From Polyodon spathula (taxonomy: Eukaryota; Chordata; Actinopteri; Acipenseriformes; Polyodontidae): a DNA stretch of 64,000 bases. The notes beneath the pieces are model-generated. The model made no database searches, was not told the DNA's origin, and saw only the letters and a list, made by a program, of their open reading frames with translations. Positions within the stretch are counted from its first letter, which is position 1; each line of letters starts with the position of its first letter. The position numbers and the translations under genes are program-made. Positions 1 through 13,700 of this stretch are shown one piece after another. The DNA is taken from positions 9,306,335 through 9,370,334 of the forward strand of contig NC_054555.1 of NCBI RefSeq assembly GCF_017654505.1, read 5' to 3'.

Positions 1-848
1 GGTGTGGACTTGAGAGGTTAGCCCATTCCTGTTCCATGTTGTCTCTAGGCAATGGTGTTCAGAGGGCTATAAAACAGAAACTATATTTGAAGCTGGTGTG
101 CTTTTGTTCATTTGGAGGAGATATCACATATTTTTTCTTTATTATTTGTGAGAAGCCAAAAACAGCAGCAGCACAAAAATGTCTGTTCTTATGTGTCTAG
201 TATGCTTACATGTGAAACACCATGGTTGACATTACTTGATGCATACATTCTGTTAAACACATATCTAACTTGAATGACATTTTTTTTTTTAAGTAATCTG
301 CTATCACAGCAGCAACCATCAACAATCAGCAGGTAAACGGTTGTTCAAGTAGTAACCACATCAACAACAATGATAAAATATCATGAAATGAACATTGTGA
401 GATCTGTTCAATTGATCTAAACAACAGCAGATCTAAATACTTCTACTATTTAAATAATTACAGTTTGGTATATATGTTTACAAACACAAATGAACTAAAG
501 AGACTAAAATGCGCGGTTGGATGCTTGATTTTCAAACCTGGTGCACTTTATTGAATGTTAAACAATAAGATCCACCGCCTTTTAAATCAATGGAATATAC
601 CCCTCTATGTTCATTTTAAGGAAACCTGCATTGACTGTTGCCTTAAATACATAAAAACAGTTCACCCTTTTATTCATATAGTAATAGGTTTCTTGGCTTA
701 TAAAAGCAAGCACATTTACATGTAGTAATGAACACTCATAATGAGTCATTATAATTTCCAATATAATTTAAATCAGAAACTCAAACTATTTAAACACAAT
801 GTCTTCTAGAATTAAGGCTGAAAATATTAGAATAACTAATGTAAATAC
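1..848. other. Upstream non-coding sequence, nothing recognised
   Basis: AT-rich sequence with no convincing exon, RNA gene or repeat boundary. Open frames here are short and lack splice context. It ends at a (TAA)n microsatellite. It lies upstream of the BicC gene and could be intergenic or part of an unannotated 5' region. Confidence 0.4.

Positions 849-896
<48 letters not shown>
849..896. repeat. (TAA)n microsatellite
   Basis: About 16 uninterrupted TAA/AAT triplets. Several other (TAA/ATT)n tracts occur later in the window. Confidence 0.95.
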
Positions 897-1319
897 TATA
901 TTTGAAATAAACATATATCACCCTGTGGAAGGGGTGTGGGTAATTCACTGACTAGGAGACAGACAGGTATACTTGAAAACACCACACAGGTGCCCAGTTT
1001 TATTTGCAAACAGTTCTTGCTTTTTCCGGCAGAGGGCACTGTTGACCATGGGCTGCCTATCAACGATGATAGACAGCACCATGGAAATACCACAGCTGGT
1101 ACGTGAACAGCAAGTGCACTCGCAGGTGCTCAAAGAAATAATAATGAAAACAGAAGGCGAAAAGAACAATGGAAAATAAAACAGTAATAAAACTACAAAT
1201 AAAAGGTGCTGCACTCGGTAACGTTGTCCCGGTCGCCACTACCCGCACGACCCGGCTCACCGTCCTACTCTGTAGGCTAACTAGCCTGTTCTTTCACAAT
1301 ATGCCGGGGTCTGCCCAAG

Positions 1320-1323
<4 letters not shown>

Positions 1324-1377
<54 letters not shown>
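1324..1377. repeat. (CT)n microsatellite
   Basis: About 26 CT dinucleotides without interruption. An open frame running through it gives only a Leu-Ser repeat and is an artefact. Confidence 0.95.
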
Positions 1378-1378
<1 letters not shown>

Positions 1379-1649
1379 GAAACTCTTTGTTTCGCCTGAT
1401 TCCCGGTTCTGGATCAGAGCTTCCGCACTCTCGTTGCGTCTAAGTGGGCAGACCTGAGGAAACAGCAGAGCATTTTTTTATAGGGCTAGCAATCTGCCAA
1501 GACTTGCCTCTCAGCCATTCAGAGAGGAGGAAAGTCCACACACACACTTTCCCACCTCCCCGTGTCACTGCCATGACTCACAGGCGGTTGTTGGACGACT
1601 GTCGCCCTCTTCCTGCAGCCCGTGAACACGCCAGCAGAGTCAGCACAGA

Positions 1650-2400
1650 TCTCTCCCTGTTACACACCCTTAAAAGCAATCATCTCAGAGCACTTCACAA
1701 TTAATAGTACTGCAATAGATAAACAGATTATGCATAAAAGAAACACAAGGAGATAAAACAATCAGAAAAATCATAAAAACACCTTTCTAAAAAAGTAAGT
1801 CTTTAAATTAACTTTAAAAACACTCACAAAAAAGCTGAGTCCCTGATCGCTAGTGGAATAGAGTACCATAATTTGGGAGCATGGGAACAGAAGGCCCTGT
1901 CACCCATAGAGATCAGGAAAGCAAGCGGGACACACAGCAGTCTGAGATCAGCAGAGCGGAGGTTGCGAGTGGGAGTGTAAAAAGATAAAAGATCTGACAG
2001 ATAAGTCAGAGGTAGGCCATGACGAGCCTAAAATCAATTCTAAACCTGATAGGCAGCCAGAGCAAGGTCTCCAAGAGAGGAGTGATGTGTTCTTGAGCAG
2101 GACCAAGACAAAATTCTGGCTGCAGAATTCTGAATGAGTTGAATTTTAGTGAGGATGCTATCAGACACCCCAGCAAGCAGGGCGTTACAGTAATCATTCC
2201 TGGAGAAAACAAAAGCATGAACCAGTTGCTCAGCTGCAGGTAGAGAAAGCATGTCACACAGTCTAACAATATTTCTAAGGTGAAAAAAGAAACCTTGACA
2301 GTATTCAACACATTCAAAAGTTAACCCAAGATCAAAAAATAATACTGTGAACCTTTTTATGGAACATGTACAGAAATATTTGTATTCTAAAATCAACAGT
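1650..2400 (-). mobile_element. L2-like LINE 3' fragment, dead
   Basis: Read on the minus strand, this stretch encodes broken pieces of the C-terminal part of a non-LTR reverse transcriptase. Near 2150-2250 it reads HAFVFSRNDYCNALL, followed by IQLIQNSAARIL. Near 2040-2090 there is a WLPIRFRIDF segment, and near 1840-1905 GDRAFCSHAPKLWYSIP. This order (DYCNALL, LIQNSAAR, WLP.RFRIDF, DRAF..APKLW) is typical of L2/Maui-type elements in fish. Frames change and stops interrupt, so it is a 5'-truncated relic. Its 3' end lies near 1650-1670, where the complementary strand has a GAAGTGCTCTGAGATGA-like tail. Confidence 0.7.
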
Positions 2401-3658
2401 TGTTCAAGGTAGGAAAGGTCATTTTAAAAAAGGTGACCTTTAAAGTATTTTTATAGGTCACTGTAATATGTTAGTTGTTGTGTCTTATTGATTTTTACAT
2501 ATACAGCCTTTTAAATGTATTCTTGTTTGAGACAAAGGAAAGCTGTTAAAAGTAAGGAGCCTTGGTTCCACTGCTAATAAGTCTTGCTGCTTGAGCACAA
2601 TGACCTATCTGATTTATGTTGCTCATTACTAACACTCCTCCCGCTTGCCATGGATACGTACCTCACAGACATTTCTGTGTTATATCTGGACAAGACCCAG
2701 ATCTGATATTCCACTAATACATTACTCTTCATATGTAGACTTTTGGAAAACCTCTTGCTTCACCCTTTTATTTTCAGTGTGCTTATTCTCAACAGCCTCA
2801 AGGGATACTTTGTAACTCTTAATTCTCTGCGCTACCTTTATTAATGTCTCTCTCCTGTGTCTAAGAGCCTTTTACACCACAGAAGATTAATCCATTGTAA
2901 ATCAAACAACACACTGTTTTATGCTAACACATCCTTGGCATTAGCCCTGTTTTTCTTTACGGCTTTCAGTATTGGCAAGCCACATTAGTGATTAAAGGTT
3001 GTTCAAATGCATTGTAAAGAGCAATGTACCTGATTGTAAATCCGGTTGTAAATGTCTATTATTTATTAGACTAACTGCACTTTTAATTAAGAATTATATA
3101 TGGCAAGCTTTATGAAAAGTTTTTGCTGCAATTTAAAAGGAAAGACAAATAAAAAAGTATGTGTTATGGTAAACAGTTACCTTGTTTAACTGTATTTTAA
3201 ATTTTAAACAGTACTGTGAGTGTGTGGAGTATTAATAGTATTACTTTCTAATTGTTCCAGTGCAGGTAATTACAGAAATACCATCATCTGTCTTTTAGCT
3301 AATGACCTTCTCACTGGTTCCCTGTTCGTAAACAAATGGGTTGCTAAGCAACACCCACAAGCACACCACTGCTGCTGGTTGTTAGTGAAGTAGCTCTTTT
3401 ATCCAGTTTTTAGTTTCCATTGTTTACTGAGGTCTTCCTGATTCGCTCAGTGGAATTTCAAGACCCCTTTTTCTGGGGGATTGTATAGGGCTAGAGGCCT
3501 CTAAGAAATGTTTGTAATCCTTGGCAGTTTTATGAAACAACGCTTGATGACGTACTAAATGACCTGAGAATTGGCAGTTTAACAAGTTGCAGGAGTTCAA
3601 CACACATAGTGGGATACCGGCTAGTAATGTCAATGCATTTATAACTGTAAACATTGTA

Positions 3659-3726
<68 letters not shown>

Positions 3727-4739
3727 CGGGTATAGTAATATTAAAAACAGATCAAATTCCTTAATTGCAATCCTTATTGAAGGTTGTAATCTGCTGTTTT
3801 ATTATTAGAGATTATCTGCATTGGTAATTTGTGACCCTTCTTACAAAAACTTATTTTATTACAACAAGGTAGCATAGGGTGGTGTGTTGGTAGGAACTCT
3901 TCCCTTGCATGTCTGGGATCTGCGTGTGTTTCTGAAATGTTACTCAACTTACTGTTGCTCATTTTGTATTACTTTGCAGTGCATTTTCCTTATGGTACAA
4001 ATGCATTTGCCTTGGAGCAACAGCTGAGCAAACCTTTGCCCTCACATGAAAATGGGGTTCATATCCCACTGAAAAAACATTTCCCATGATGCAAGGGTGG
4101 AGTCTGTAGCAGGCTTATATCTGAGATGCTGTTGATTTCGTGCTCACAGCTTCAGAATGTACATGGAATGTATTGTATCAATGAAAGCGATAGAGCAGAG
4201 AGCGTTTAGACTGAGGCAGCAGAGAAAAGCAGGCGGTCTTAATTTGGGGACTGCTACAGCAGGGAGATGGTTAGAATACTGAACAGATACCAGTTTTATA
4301 CCAAAGATCATGAATAAAGAGAACCCTAGAGCAGCCCACATAGCTAAAGTGGACTAAAAAGACACCATAGTTGATATGCACTGTGTAAGGAGTAGTTCAG
4401 GGAGTGTTTAGGAACTGAAATGTCAATTTATGTTGAAGGTACTTTCAACAGAAAAAATATAGTGGTCCTATAATTGGAAATGCATTCTTTCTTTAGATTT
4501 TCAGGATGTATTTAGTTTGGATTTGTACCCTGGTAACCTTTAAGTAAATAACTTTAATTCCCAGTCCGTCCTAAAATTGCTGGTAGCTTGTTAGAGAACT
4601 GGATAACCAACAGGTTAGATTAACTGGAAAAATCTAGTTTATAACTCATAGCTCCCCCCACCCCCTATCCCCCTCCCCACACACACTCCCATACCAAGAA
4701 TAAGTGCAGACGGCTGTTAAAAAGCTAAAATGTAAATGA
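2401..4739. other. Upstream flank of the BicC gene
   Basis: No exon recognised. It holds one (TA)n tract at 3661-3723. The last few hundred bases before the first coding exon have no obvious TATA box, and a C-rich run lies at 4654-4690. The BicC promoter and transcription start are presumably here or just downstream, but I cannot place them. Confidence 0.35.
3661..3723. repeat. (TA)n microsatellite
   Basis: About 30 TA dinucleotides without interruption. Confidence 0.95.
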
Positions 4740-4795
4740 GATAGAAGAAGAGGAGGGGCCCGAGCTGGAGTGAGAGGTCCTGTGTGAAGGGAGCG

Positions 4796-4846
4796 ATGGA
4801 TCCTGAGCCTTGTTCATCTTCCCACGCCACTCTCTGGACTCACTGA
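4796..4846 (+). other. Upstream ORF in the presumed BicC 5' leader
   Basis: An ATG in good context (G at -3 and G at +4) opens a 16-codon frame that stops with TGA at 4844-4846, 18 bases before the BicC start codon at 4865. If transcription begins upstream of 4796, this uORF would precede the main frame. The start codon and stop are seen directly. Inclusion in the mRNA is inferred. Confidence 0.4.
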
Positions 4847-4864
4847 CTGTGTGCTTCTCTTGTA

Positions 4865-5087
4865 ATGGCCACTGTAAAGGAGAGTCTTGAGCTCCAGACT
4901 GCCTCTGCCAAGATACCCCCTCCAGAGGACCCTAATTCATGCTCTAGCAAAGAAGACTGGGGAGAAAGCTGCCCGGAACCCAGTGAGGAAACTCTGGGTG
5001 ATGCAGGGGAGACAGCCCCCACAGACCCAGAATCGGTGGAGGAGAGATTCAGGATCGACAGGAAGAAACTGGAAACTATGTTACACA
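4865..5087 (+). CDS. bicc2: BicC exon 1: start codon and N-terminal segment
   Basis: The ATG is in good context (G at -3, G at +4). The exon encodes an acidic, Ser/Pro/Glu-rich N terminus and ends in ERFRIDRKKLETMLH, which matches the conserved ERFRVDRKKLEAML of BICC1 where the first KH region begins. The donor is a consensus GTAAGT at 5088. The last base A joins CC of exon 2 to make Thr. Confidence 0.9.
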
Positions 5088-8000
5088 GTAAGTGAGCTTT
5101 ATTTAAATGTGTTGCTTGGGTTTTGTTATTTTACTATTTCAAATGTTGAATACATCATCACCAAGGTTTGTTTTCTTTATAAACTTTTAAACTACCATCA
5201 AATTTTAATGACTATACTTGTGAACAGTGCTTTGTTAATTTCCAGTGAAATTCCAGTGAAAAAGCTGTGTTACCTAGCAAATTTTAACAGCTTATTGTTG
5301 TTGCAGAATCTTATATTTACTGAATTGTTTTAAATGCCATTTAAAAAAAGGTGGCTTATTTTTTTCTGTATTCGTTTCTTCCATTTTACTACTAAAAGAT
5401 GCTTAAGCGATTGCAATTGCCTAATTCTGTATTTCTTTCAAAGTTCTTGTTTCATTACCCTATATGCCATCATTCGAGCTACATTTCTTAATATGCAAGA
5501 CAAGAAAAGTATTTTATAAATATGTTGGCATCTCTTAAGCGCCTAGCATTGTAATAAATACTCTGCTTCTGAAGTTTGTTCTCCATTTTCAGTGCTCCCA
5601 TGGTGCTTTGTCATTCCACAGTCAGGGGCAGCGTAACCTATAGCGATCACTGCTAAGGAGTGTGGGGCTGGCGTCCTAGCTTCAAAATCCTCACATTTAC
5701 TCTTGGACTGTGTGCTGCTGGATACTGTATTTTAGTATCTCATCTGATATTGTGGGCCACATTCAAAGCGTTTACTTCTATCGTTAATTAACTCCTATTT
5801 TTTTGAAAGGAGAAAATTCCATGTTATGCTACAAACTTTAGGGTGCTTGAATGTTATAACTTAGTTGTTTGGTTCTAGAAATTAACAAGTGTTTTTTTCT
5901 TTTAAAAAAATAAAGACTAGTAAACGCTTAGAAAATATTCTACTATCTTTTTATTTTTTAAGTAATGTCTCTTGTGTATTAAAATATTAAACTGTATATA
6001 TGCATTAAATACAGTCACTTAAAAAAAAATAGTACTTCAGTATTTTGACAGCTGTAGAAAAATGAAAACATTTTTCTTTCCAAACTTAATTAAATATTTT
6101 ATTGAACTGAGTGATTGTTAACCATATCAGTGAAAAGGGCCACATTTAAAAAAAAAATAAGTCACGTCTCTCTTTGTGGAAATACCACTGTCATACTAAA
6201 CAACATAAATCCAGTGCAATCAATACTGATCTTCCCTTTAAAAGACTAAATAATTCGTGCTTTTGGAAATTATCATGTGCTTTTGCATGTCCTGAGCCAA
6301 AGCTTGCAATGTGCAGATACAGGGGTTTCTTATAAAGGTAATTTACAAGTTTTAGGTTGATGGTATTACGATCGTCCACTATTTAGATCAATAAAATATA
6401 CCCCACAATTAATAGGAAAATTAGGACCCCCCTACACAGAATTCTATAAACCCACAAAGTTTAGACCTATTCTCTGCTTGTCTTTCTCCTCACATGGCAA
6501 ACACACAACTTGATTCTTAATGTGAACCCTTCTTTATGTCAGCTTAGGTAAGGAAAGTCTAAATAAACAAAGAAATCTATGTTTAAAGAAAAATACAAAA
6601 TGTAGTAGTAAATGTGCCTAAATATGACACATTTGTGTCAAGCGCCTATATATTAAGAATGGTAATGTAATGGACTTTTTATGTGAAGTTCATTATAAAA
6701 TGAAAGGATAATTTTGTTTTGATAAGCCGTGAATGGCAATGCATGCTTAGTTTGGAATATTGGCTGTTTTTTCAACTTGTTTGATGGAACCTGTGCAGAT
6801 GCAGAGTTCACTCTTGTGAGGAAACTCTTCACTTCCTCAGATTAACACAGTGAGAACAGTGCCACTCACCCAAGGACAGATGTGCTAATGTGCTCCTTCC
6901 ACAGTCCACAGGGACATCCTAAACCAGTGTTACTTTTTTGTCTCAGCGCAAAGTTTGGACAAAAAAAAAAAACAACAAAGAATACACTTTCTGGTCTATA
7001 TTTTGAAGACCAATATTCTGAAAGAAATTAAACAATTTTTAACAGTATAAAACTAGCAAGCATTACATTCAAGAAAAAATGTATTTAAGTATATATTAAA
7101 TGTTAAATTCCCCAAAAATATTTTATTAGTGAAACAGTCCAATGAATTGGGTCGTAGGTACAGTACAAGTGAGGTTTGGTACCCATGCAATGGTTCTGCC
7201 AAAAAACAAAGAATTGAAGCCAACTTGCCTTAACAGAACTACTGACAAACTAGAGCAAAAAAATAGCAAAGGATTCCAGTTGAACAACTATGGTACAGTG
7301 AAATATTAAAAGGAACCCTCATCGCAAACCTTTAGTGAAAAGCATAGAGTTGAGCACTGGTCTGAAGTTCAGAAGGTTGTCTGTCATGCACACAGAAGTC
7401 CCAATTACAGGTATTCAGGTGCCCTTTTTTAGTCAAAGGTACCCTCATAGTGAGAAACAGTGGAAGACGAATCATCAAATTGTACGTCTTTGAATACTAC
7501 TGTCATCATTGTTTTTGATGATCTCTGAATCAACACTTAGGGTTTGAGTCAACTTATACACTGCCAGCATAAGAAACAGTTGGATTTTTTTCAACCATTT
7601 ATTTTTTAGGGAAATCCTGGAATAACAAGAGAGGTTGGTTCATGCAATCCAGGGTTATTGCCTAATGCTTTAAAATGCTCTAAAAATGCAACTGTGACTT
7701 AACCCCTGAAGAGTACATGATCATCATATCAGCCCCTAAATTATGTAGCTGATCTTTCACAGCCTGTAGGTATATTTAATGGTGAAGTTTACCCTAATGT
7801 CCCCGACTAGCTTCTATGTAAGGACAATCGCCACAACAATATTTACAAACAGCATTAGGCAGACACAACAGAGAATAGCTGCATAGATTTCACAAAGCAG
7901 ACTTGTGTATACACTATTTCTGTAAATACAGTGTAGAGGGTTTATGATCTCATAGTTGCTTCTCCCCTCTGGCACTCTGGGTAATGGATCAACAGTTATA

Positions 8001-10723
8001 ACCAGATGGATAGTACAACTACAGACATTCTTATTAATTAATTCTGGAGTCCTTTAGAATGTTCTGTGCCAAGATGTAAGTATTTACAATGAGAACCGTA
8101 TTCAGTGTTTGCATGCATCCAAAGTCTCAAATGAAATCTTTCTTTTTTCTCACATTTATAGCCCCTGGAGATGAAAATCACTTAACTGGTGAAGAATTCT
8201 TTCAAAAGGTAACTGGATATTTTTTTGGTTCTTGCTGCTCCTGCCAAGCTTCTCTAGAATATCAAGTACAGAGTTAACTATTAATGGTATTAGATTGTAT
8301 GTGTCAATATGAAAAGCATATTTGATATGATAATCAGGGAATTGCTAAGGAGATGTTTGTATTGATTTTTTGGGGAATATTATTTTAGTCAATCCATTAT
8401 CATGCCTGTCTTGGGGCAGTGAAGCAGTTTAAGGAATTGTTTTGTGAATCTGAGCACAGTTTTGAAATACTTCAAGTCGACCATCGTTGCTTTATTACTC
8501 TGAACCGTGGGGAGTTAGATCAAACTGAACGCACACCCAACCGTGAAGGGAAATAGACATTCAAATGTTTTATTTTCTACAGAAATGCATGGGCCAAACA
8601 TGGCCCGGTGCTTCATCAGATTGAAAATGAATCCTCCATAGACACAGATACATTGTAAAGGCTCAAGATAATCCTGCCACAGCATTTTAACTTTGTAAGA
8701 AGTGTGCTAATCTAAGAATTTGCATTTATATTGAATTCAGTATTGGTGTTAAAGTCCTCAGATTAATGTTCAAATTGATAAATATTGTTGCAGTGGTATC
8801 TCAAGATCAGTTAAATTTCAGATTGTCCTTTGTTTAACTTTTAACCAATAATTAAGTACCAGATCATCTACAGATGCTGCTGCTGCCTTACTGGTGGGAT
8901 CTATGTTGTAGCAGAGTTGCAGTTACATTTTGCAGTCATTTTTCTGATTGTGTTACTACAAAAAAAAATAACCAAGATATGGCTGATCTGTAACAAAGGT
9001 GTAACCATTAAGACTATGAAGCTCCAGGAGACTTTGATTTGGGTATGGCATCATGGACTTCTCAAAGATACTACCCATGTACTCAAGTCCATATTGCCTC
9101 CATTATCTAGTTAAGGATTAATGTTTCTTCAGTACCAGCACGTCTCCTTTACCTTCTCTATTGAAGACCCCATTCCACTGTTTTTTTTTTAGTGATCTGT
9201 AAATCACCCCTTGGGAAAACCTGTTAAAGAACAGTGGTATTTATTTTTAATGGCTGTTCTTCTAGTAACACATCAGGTGAAGTGCCTCTTGACACAACTA
9301 GAGAAGGGGGTACTGTGTCATCACTTAACCCCTCTTCCTTTAAAAGTTAACTTCCTTCTCACCTCTCTTGTTCATACTCTGTTTTCACAGGTGATGACTG
9401 AAACCAACACACAGATCAAATGGCCTTCCAAGCTGAAGATAGGTGCTAAATCGAAGAAGGGTATGAAGTCGTTAATATTCATTGTAATGTAGATTGATGT
9501 TTTGCTCGTAATGAGGTCTTTAAATTGGGGACACCAGAGTGTGACCCATAATGGGTGTAATCTGAATTTAAATGTCAAATTAAAGGGACAGTAGAACATA
9601 TTACATGCACTATATATGATGAATCTGTCTCTTTTAAAAGTATACTATAGTTGTGTATCATGTAAATTATATTACTAATATGTAAAGTATTTTATTGGTG
9701 TCATGTACATGTTAACCTTGTAGGTAAAGGTATCTTTTATATATTTATATTTTAGCTAGAAAAGCTTGAACTGGCCTTCTCTAATAAGAGTATTCACTTG
9801 AGCATGATTTGGGCTGGATTGGGTTCTGTTCTGTAACCTGTGGTGGATGATGATAATGCTGGGAATAAATTAAGATAACTGTTTTATTTGTTCAGATCCA
9901 CATGTTAAGGTGGAAGGGAAAAAAGCTGATGTCCTGGAAGCCAAGAAGATGATATTAGAGGTTTTGGAAACAAAGGTAATCCTTTTCTTTATTTTCCTTG
10001 GAGATTTCTCATATTTTCTGTTCCTGATCATATATTTTCCCAGGAAACTCAAAATGAGGAGCATCACCTTGTTTTCAGTAGCTGGGAGCCTGCTTCTACA
10101 GTTTCACAACTGAAGAGGATTAAAAATCAAAAGGTTTGGTCACTTGCCCAGATCATTTAAATACTAAAGCAAATTGCCCTTTTTTTCTATTAAAACACAT
10201 CATTCCATGAGTTCTTTGGTCCTAGATCTTGTCAGATCTTGAAAGGTAAAGACAGTTAAGCCTGGAAAGTATTTGTCTAGGAGACATCCAAGTTATTGTC
10301 TTAGAGGCTGGTTAAGGAACATTATCACTCTTCTCCAACATCGTATTAATGGATATGATTGTAGTAGGAAGTACCTTCTATATGAGATGCTAAATCTAGA
10401 TCCTGGCTACAGTGTATATTTTACACATTTGCTATTTCAAGGAAAATCCTTAGGTGTCCTGGATTTCTTTTAAAAAGAAAGAAAAAAAGAATTCCTTGCA
10501 ATTTAAGTACAAAAAAAATCCTTTATCCTTTATTTGAACTTCATGTAGATCAGGACATGAGTATCTCTGTAAATATAAATGAGATTCCTGCTAATACTGT
10601 ACAGGCACATCTGTATGAATATTTTCTTAAATAATTTGTAATCTAAAAAGATAATAATTAGGCCAGTTTCTATTTTTAGAATTATGCATAAACACTGCAA
10701 GCACTATTGCGATCAGTTGAATA

Positions 10724-10754
<31 letters not shown>

Positions 10755-13700
10755 TAGGGAAGTGAAAATCACAATTTGCTTCTATATGTCCTAAATCTGT
10801 TAAAGATTTGGCTCCTGTATATTCCTTATTAGATTTACACACTTCGACAGAAAGCTTTTATTTAATTTGCATTGGAATTGTGGATAAAACAATCAAAACA
10901 TGAGTCTGAAAATGTAATTGGTATATCAGTGTAAGTGCCACAAAAAGAGACATTTCCTGTTATCACCGCAACCATTTTAAAATGAAGTTTTAACACTTTA
11001 TGGTTGGTGATATTAAGGGAAAAAAAAAAAAAAAAAAATTAAATCAAATATATCCAGTACCTGTAGTTTAGCGGGTGTTTTGTGTGTCTCCAGGTTAACA
11101 AGGTGACCCTGAAGATGGACGTGGCCCACACTGAGCACTCCCATGTAATCGGGAAAGGGGGCGGCAACATTAAGAAGGTCATGGAGGAAACAGGCTGCCA
11201 TATCCACTTCCCCGACTCTAACCGAAACAATGTCCATCTGGAGAAGAGCAATCAGGTACAGGCAGAGACTCCTCATACACTGTTTGAGATACTGATCCAG
11301 GTGTACTATACTAGACCCTCCTAACAGGATCTGAAAGACAATAGACTCTGCCAATATACTGTGTGGGCAGTGGGATGGTGGCGTAGAAGCCAGGATGGAG
11401 GCAGTGACATTTGCCATTCACTTGCTGCTTGATACCATGGGATGCGTAGCAAAATTATAGGTCATATTGTGTCTGCCACTGTGCAGCATGAATCTCGGAT
11501 TGACTGAATGGACTGTAGGCAGCATGAATCTTGGATTGTAGCTTTAATTCTAACAAATACAGTATGTTTTGGAAAATCTATGTTATCTGTCTATTTTTAT
11601 GTAACTGTTTCATCTGCAAGGTTTCTATAGCTGGATCACTGTCTGGTGTGGAGTCTGCCAGGAGAAGAATAAGGGTAAGCAATATTGTATTATTGTAATA
11701 ATATCATTAATAATTCGGTTTTATCAGCTCCAAAATGCATTTAAAAAAAAATAAAAATAAAAAAAAAACTTTTTTTTTTTTAGGACCTGCAACCTTTGGT
11801 TCTAAGCTTTGACCTGCCAATGAGAATGGTCTCTCACACAGTACCAGATGTGAACTCTCCTGTGATCCATCACATCAGCCAGGCCTTTAATATCAGCGTG
11901 AGCTTCAGACAGCAGCCAAAACTCTACAGCACCACCTGTCTAGTGAGAGGACTGCAGGGGAACTGTGTCTCTATCCAGGTGAGGACGGCCTGGCTCTACC
12001 TAGAGGTTTGGCAAGGAGTTTAGATCCTGCACTCATCTACATAATTGCAATGAAAACATTGGTGACATTTTAGAGTAAGTTGCAATTCATATATGAATTA
12101 GGGTTCGAATGGGGTTGTCCATACAGATTTATTGGAATTAAATGGAAAATTAAGAAGTTCCACAACTGTACCTTGTTAATTCTAATCCAGCTAATTATCT
12201 AATCAATTAAAAAGATTATAAAAAATGCCCCTAGATGAATAAGAATTTTTTTTAACAATATACACTGTTAAAGATATTTAAGAAAAGTTAAGAAAAGTAA
12301 ACTTAGTTAGGAGGCATCCATTCATAATAACATTTATTAGAAAACACATCTTGCATGGCTCCCAAGTAAGGTTACTTTTCTTAAATATGTACAGTACCTA
12401 TGTTTTTACAATACTTTCTAACCTTTACTTATTTGAGATTAAACCAATGACTTTGCTATCGGTTTCCTTCATGCAGTTGGGTGCCTTTGGTTCTGAGTCC
12501 CAGCTCTCATTTGTACTTTTTTGCCCTCTCTTCTGCTGATAGAAAGCCACTGCGGTGCTAATGGAGCTGCTGCTAGGTGCAGATCCCAGCGTCAGTGTCA
12601 GCACCCAGGTCGACCTCACCTCCCAGCAGCATGTCTTCCTTATGGGACAGAATGGAGCCAACTTCATCAATATCATGCACATGACCCAGACACAGATTGT
12701 GTTTCCAGACCTGAACTGTCCACAGAACAGAGCCATGCTGCTCATACAGGGCACTGCAGACACTGTCTGTCTGGCCAAGCAGCAGCTGCAGGTAGGGGAC
12801 CCTTATGAAACATACAGATGGGCTTAGACAATTTCCAACAGTGCTGCAAGATTTATTTTTTACTCAAATCACAATTAGCACAGCTTAACGGAACCCTAGG
12901 TTATTTTAGTTTGGAGAATACAATGGGAAAGCTGTTTTACTTTCTGTGTCTGGAAGGTGCGCATTGGAATGCTACCAACTCTCTTACATCTCTAGTAGGT
13001 ATTTGTAAATCTATTTATGCAATACTGAACTGTGCCTCTCTAAATTGAGAAATACAGACCAACACTGGACTATTGAGTACCTTTAGTGCCAAGCAGCATG
13101 CTGTTAGCTTGTGTAATATGTCATTTTTAAATCAGCAAGAATAGAAAACGATATATCTGGCGGCTCCAGTCTATTGTTGCAGTTGCAGCTACTGAGACAT
13201 GCAGCTATTTTGCTCTTCCCTGTCTGTTCATCTTGATAACCTTTCCCCTTCTTGGCAGGACTGCCTCCCACTCTGCTTGATGTTCGATCTGAAGGAGGAT
13301 GCTGAGGTGGAGCCCCACAAACTCAGTCAGATGATGCAGAACCTTGGAGTTTTCATCAGCATCAAACCCAAAGTGAAGCAGACAGCCAAGGTGCTGGATT
13401 TTTTTTTTTTTTTTTTTTTTTTTTGTCAACTGCAAATGTGAGCGATGTGATGAATATACCGGGAAATCTTCTCCCTTTATTGGGAAATAAATAAAACAAA
13501 ATTATTCACAAATGCATGTAGCGAGTTTATGTAGTTATACTAGTTTACATGTTTCTCCTTGTCAGCAAAATAATGGCAAACATGTGCAAACAGAACAAAA
13601 AGCATACCAATTTTGAGTGAAAATGTGTTTGATATATATGCTGAGTTTGAAAAGACTAGTCAAAGAATGTATGCATTTCTTTGTCAGTGATTTTGAATGG

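Noticed and set aside
12521..12808. Alternative 95-codon frame over BicC exon 8
   Set aside because: It is an out-of-phase shadow. The KH domain reads in the other frame and the exon phases require it.
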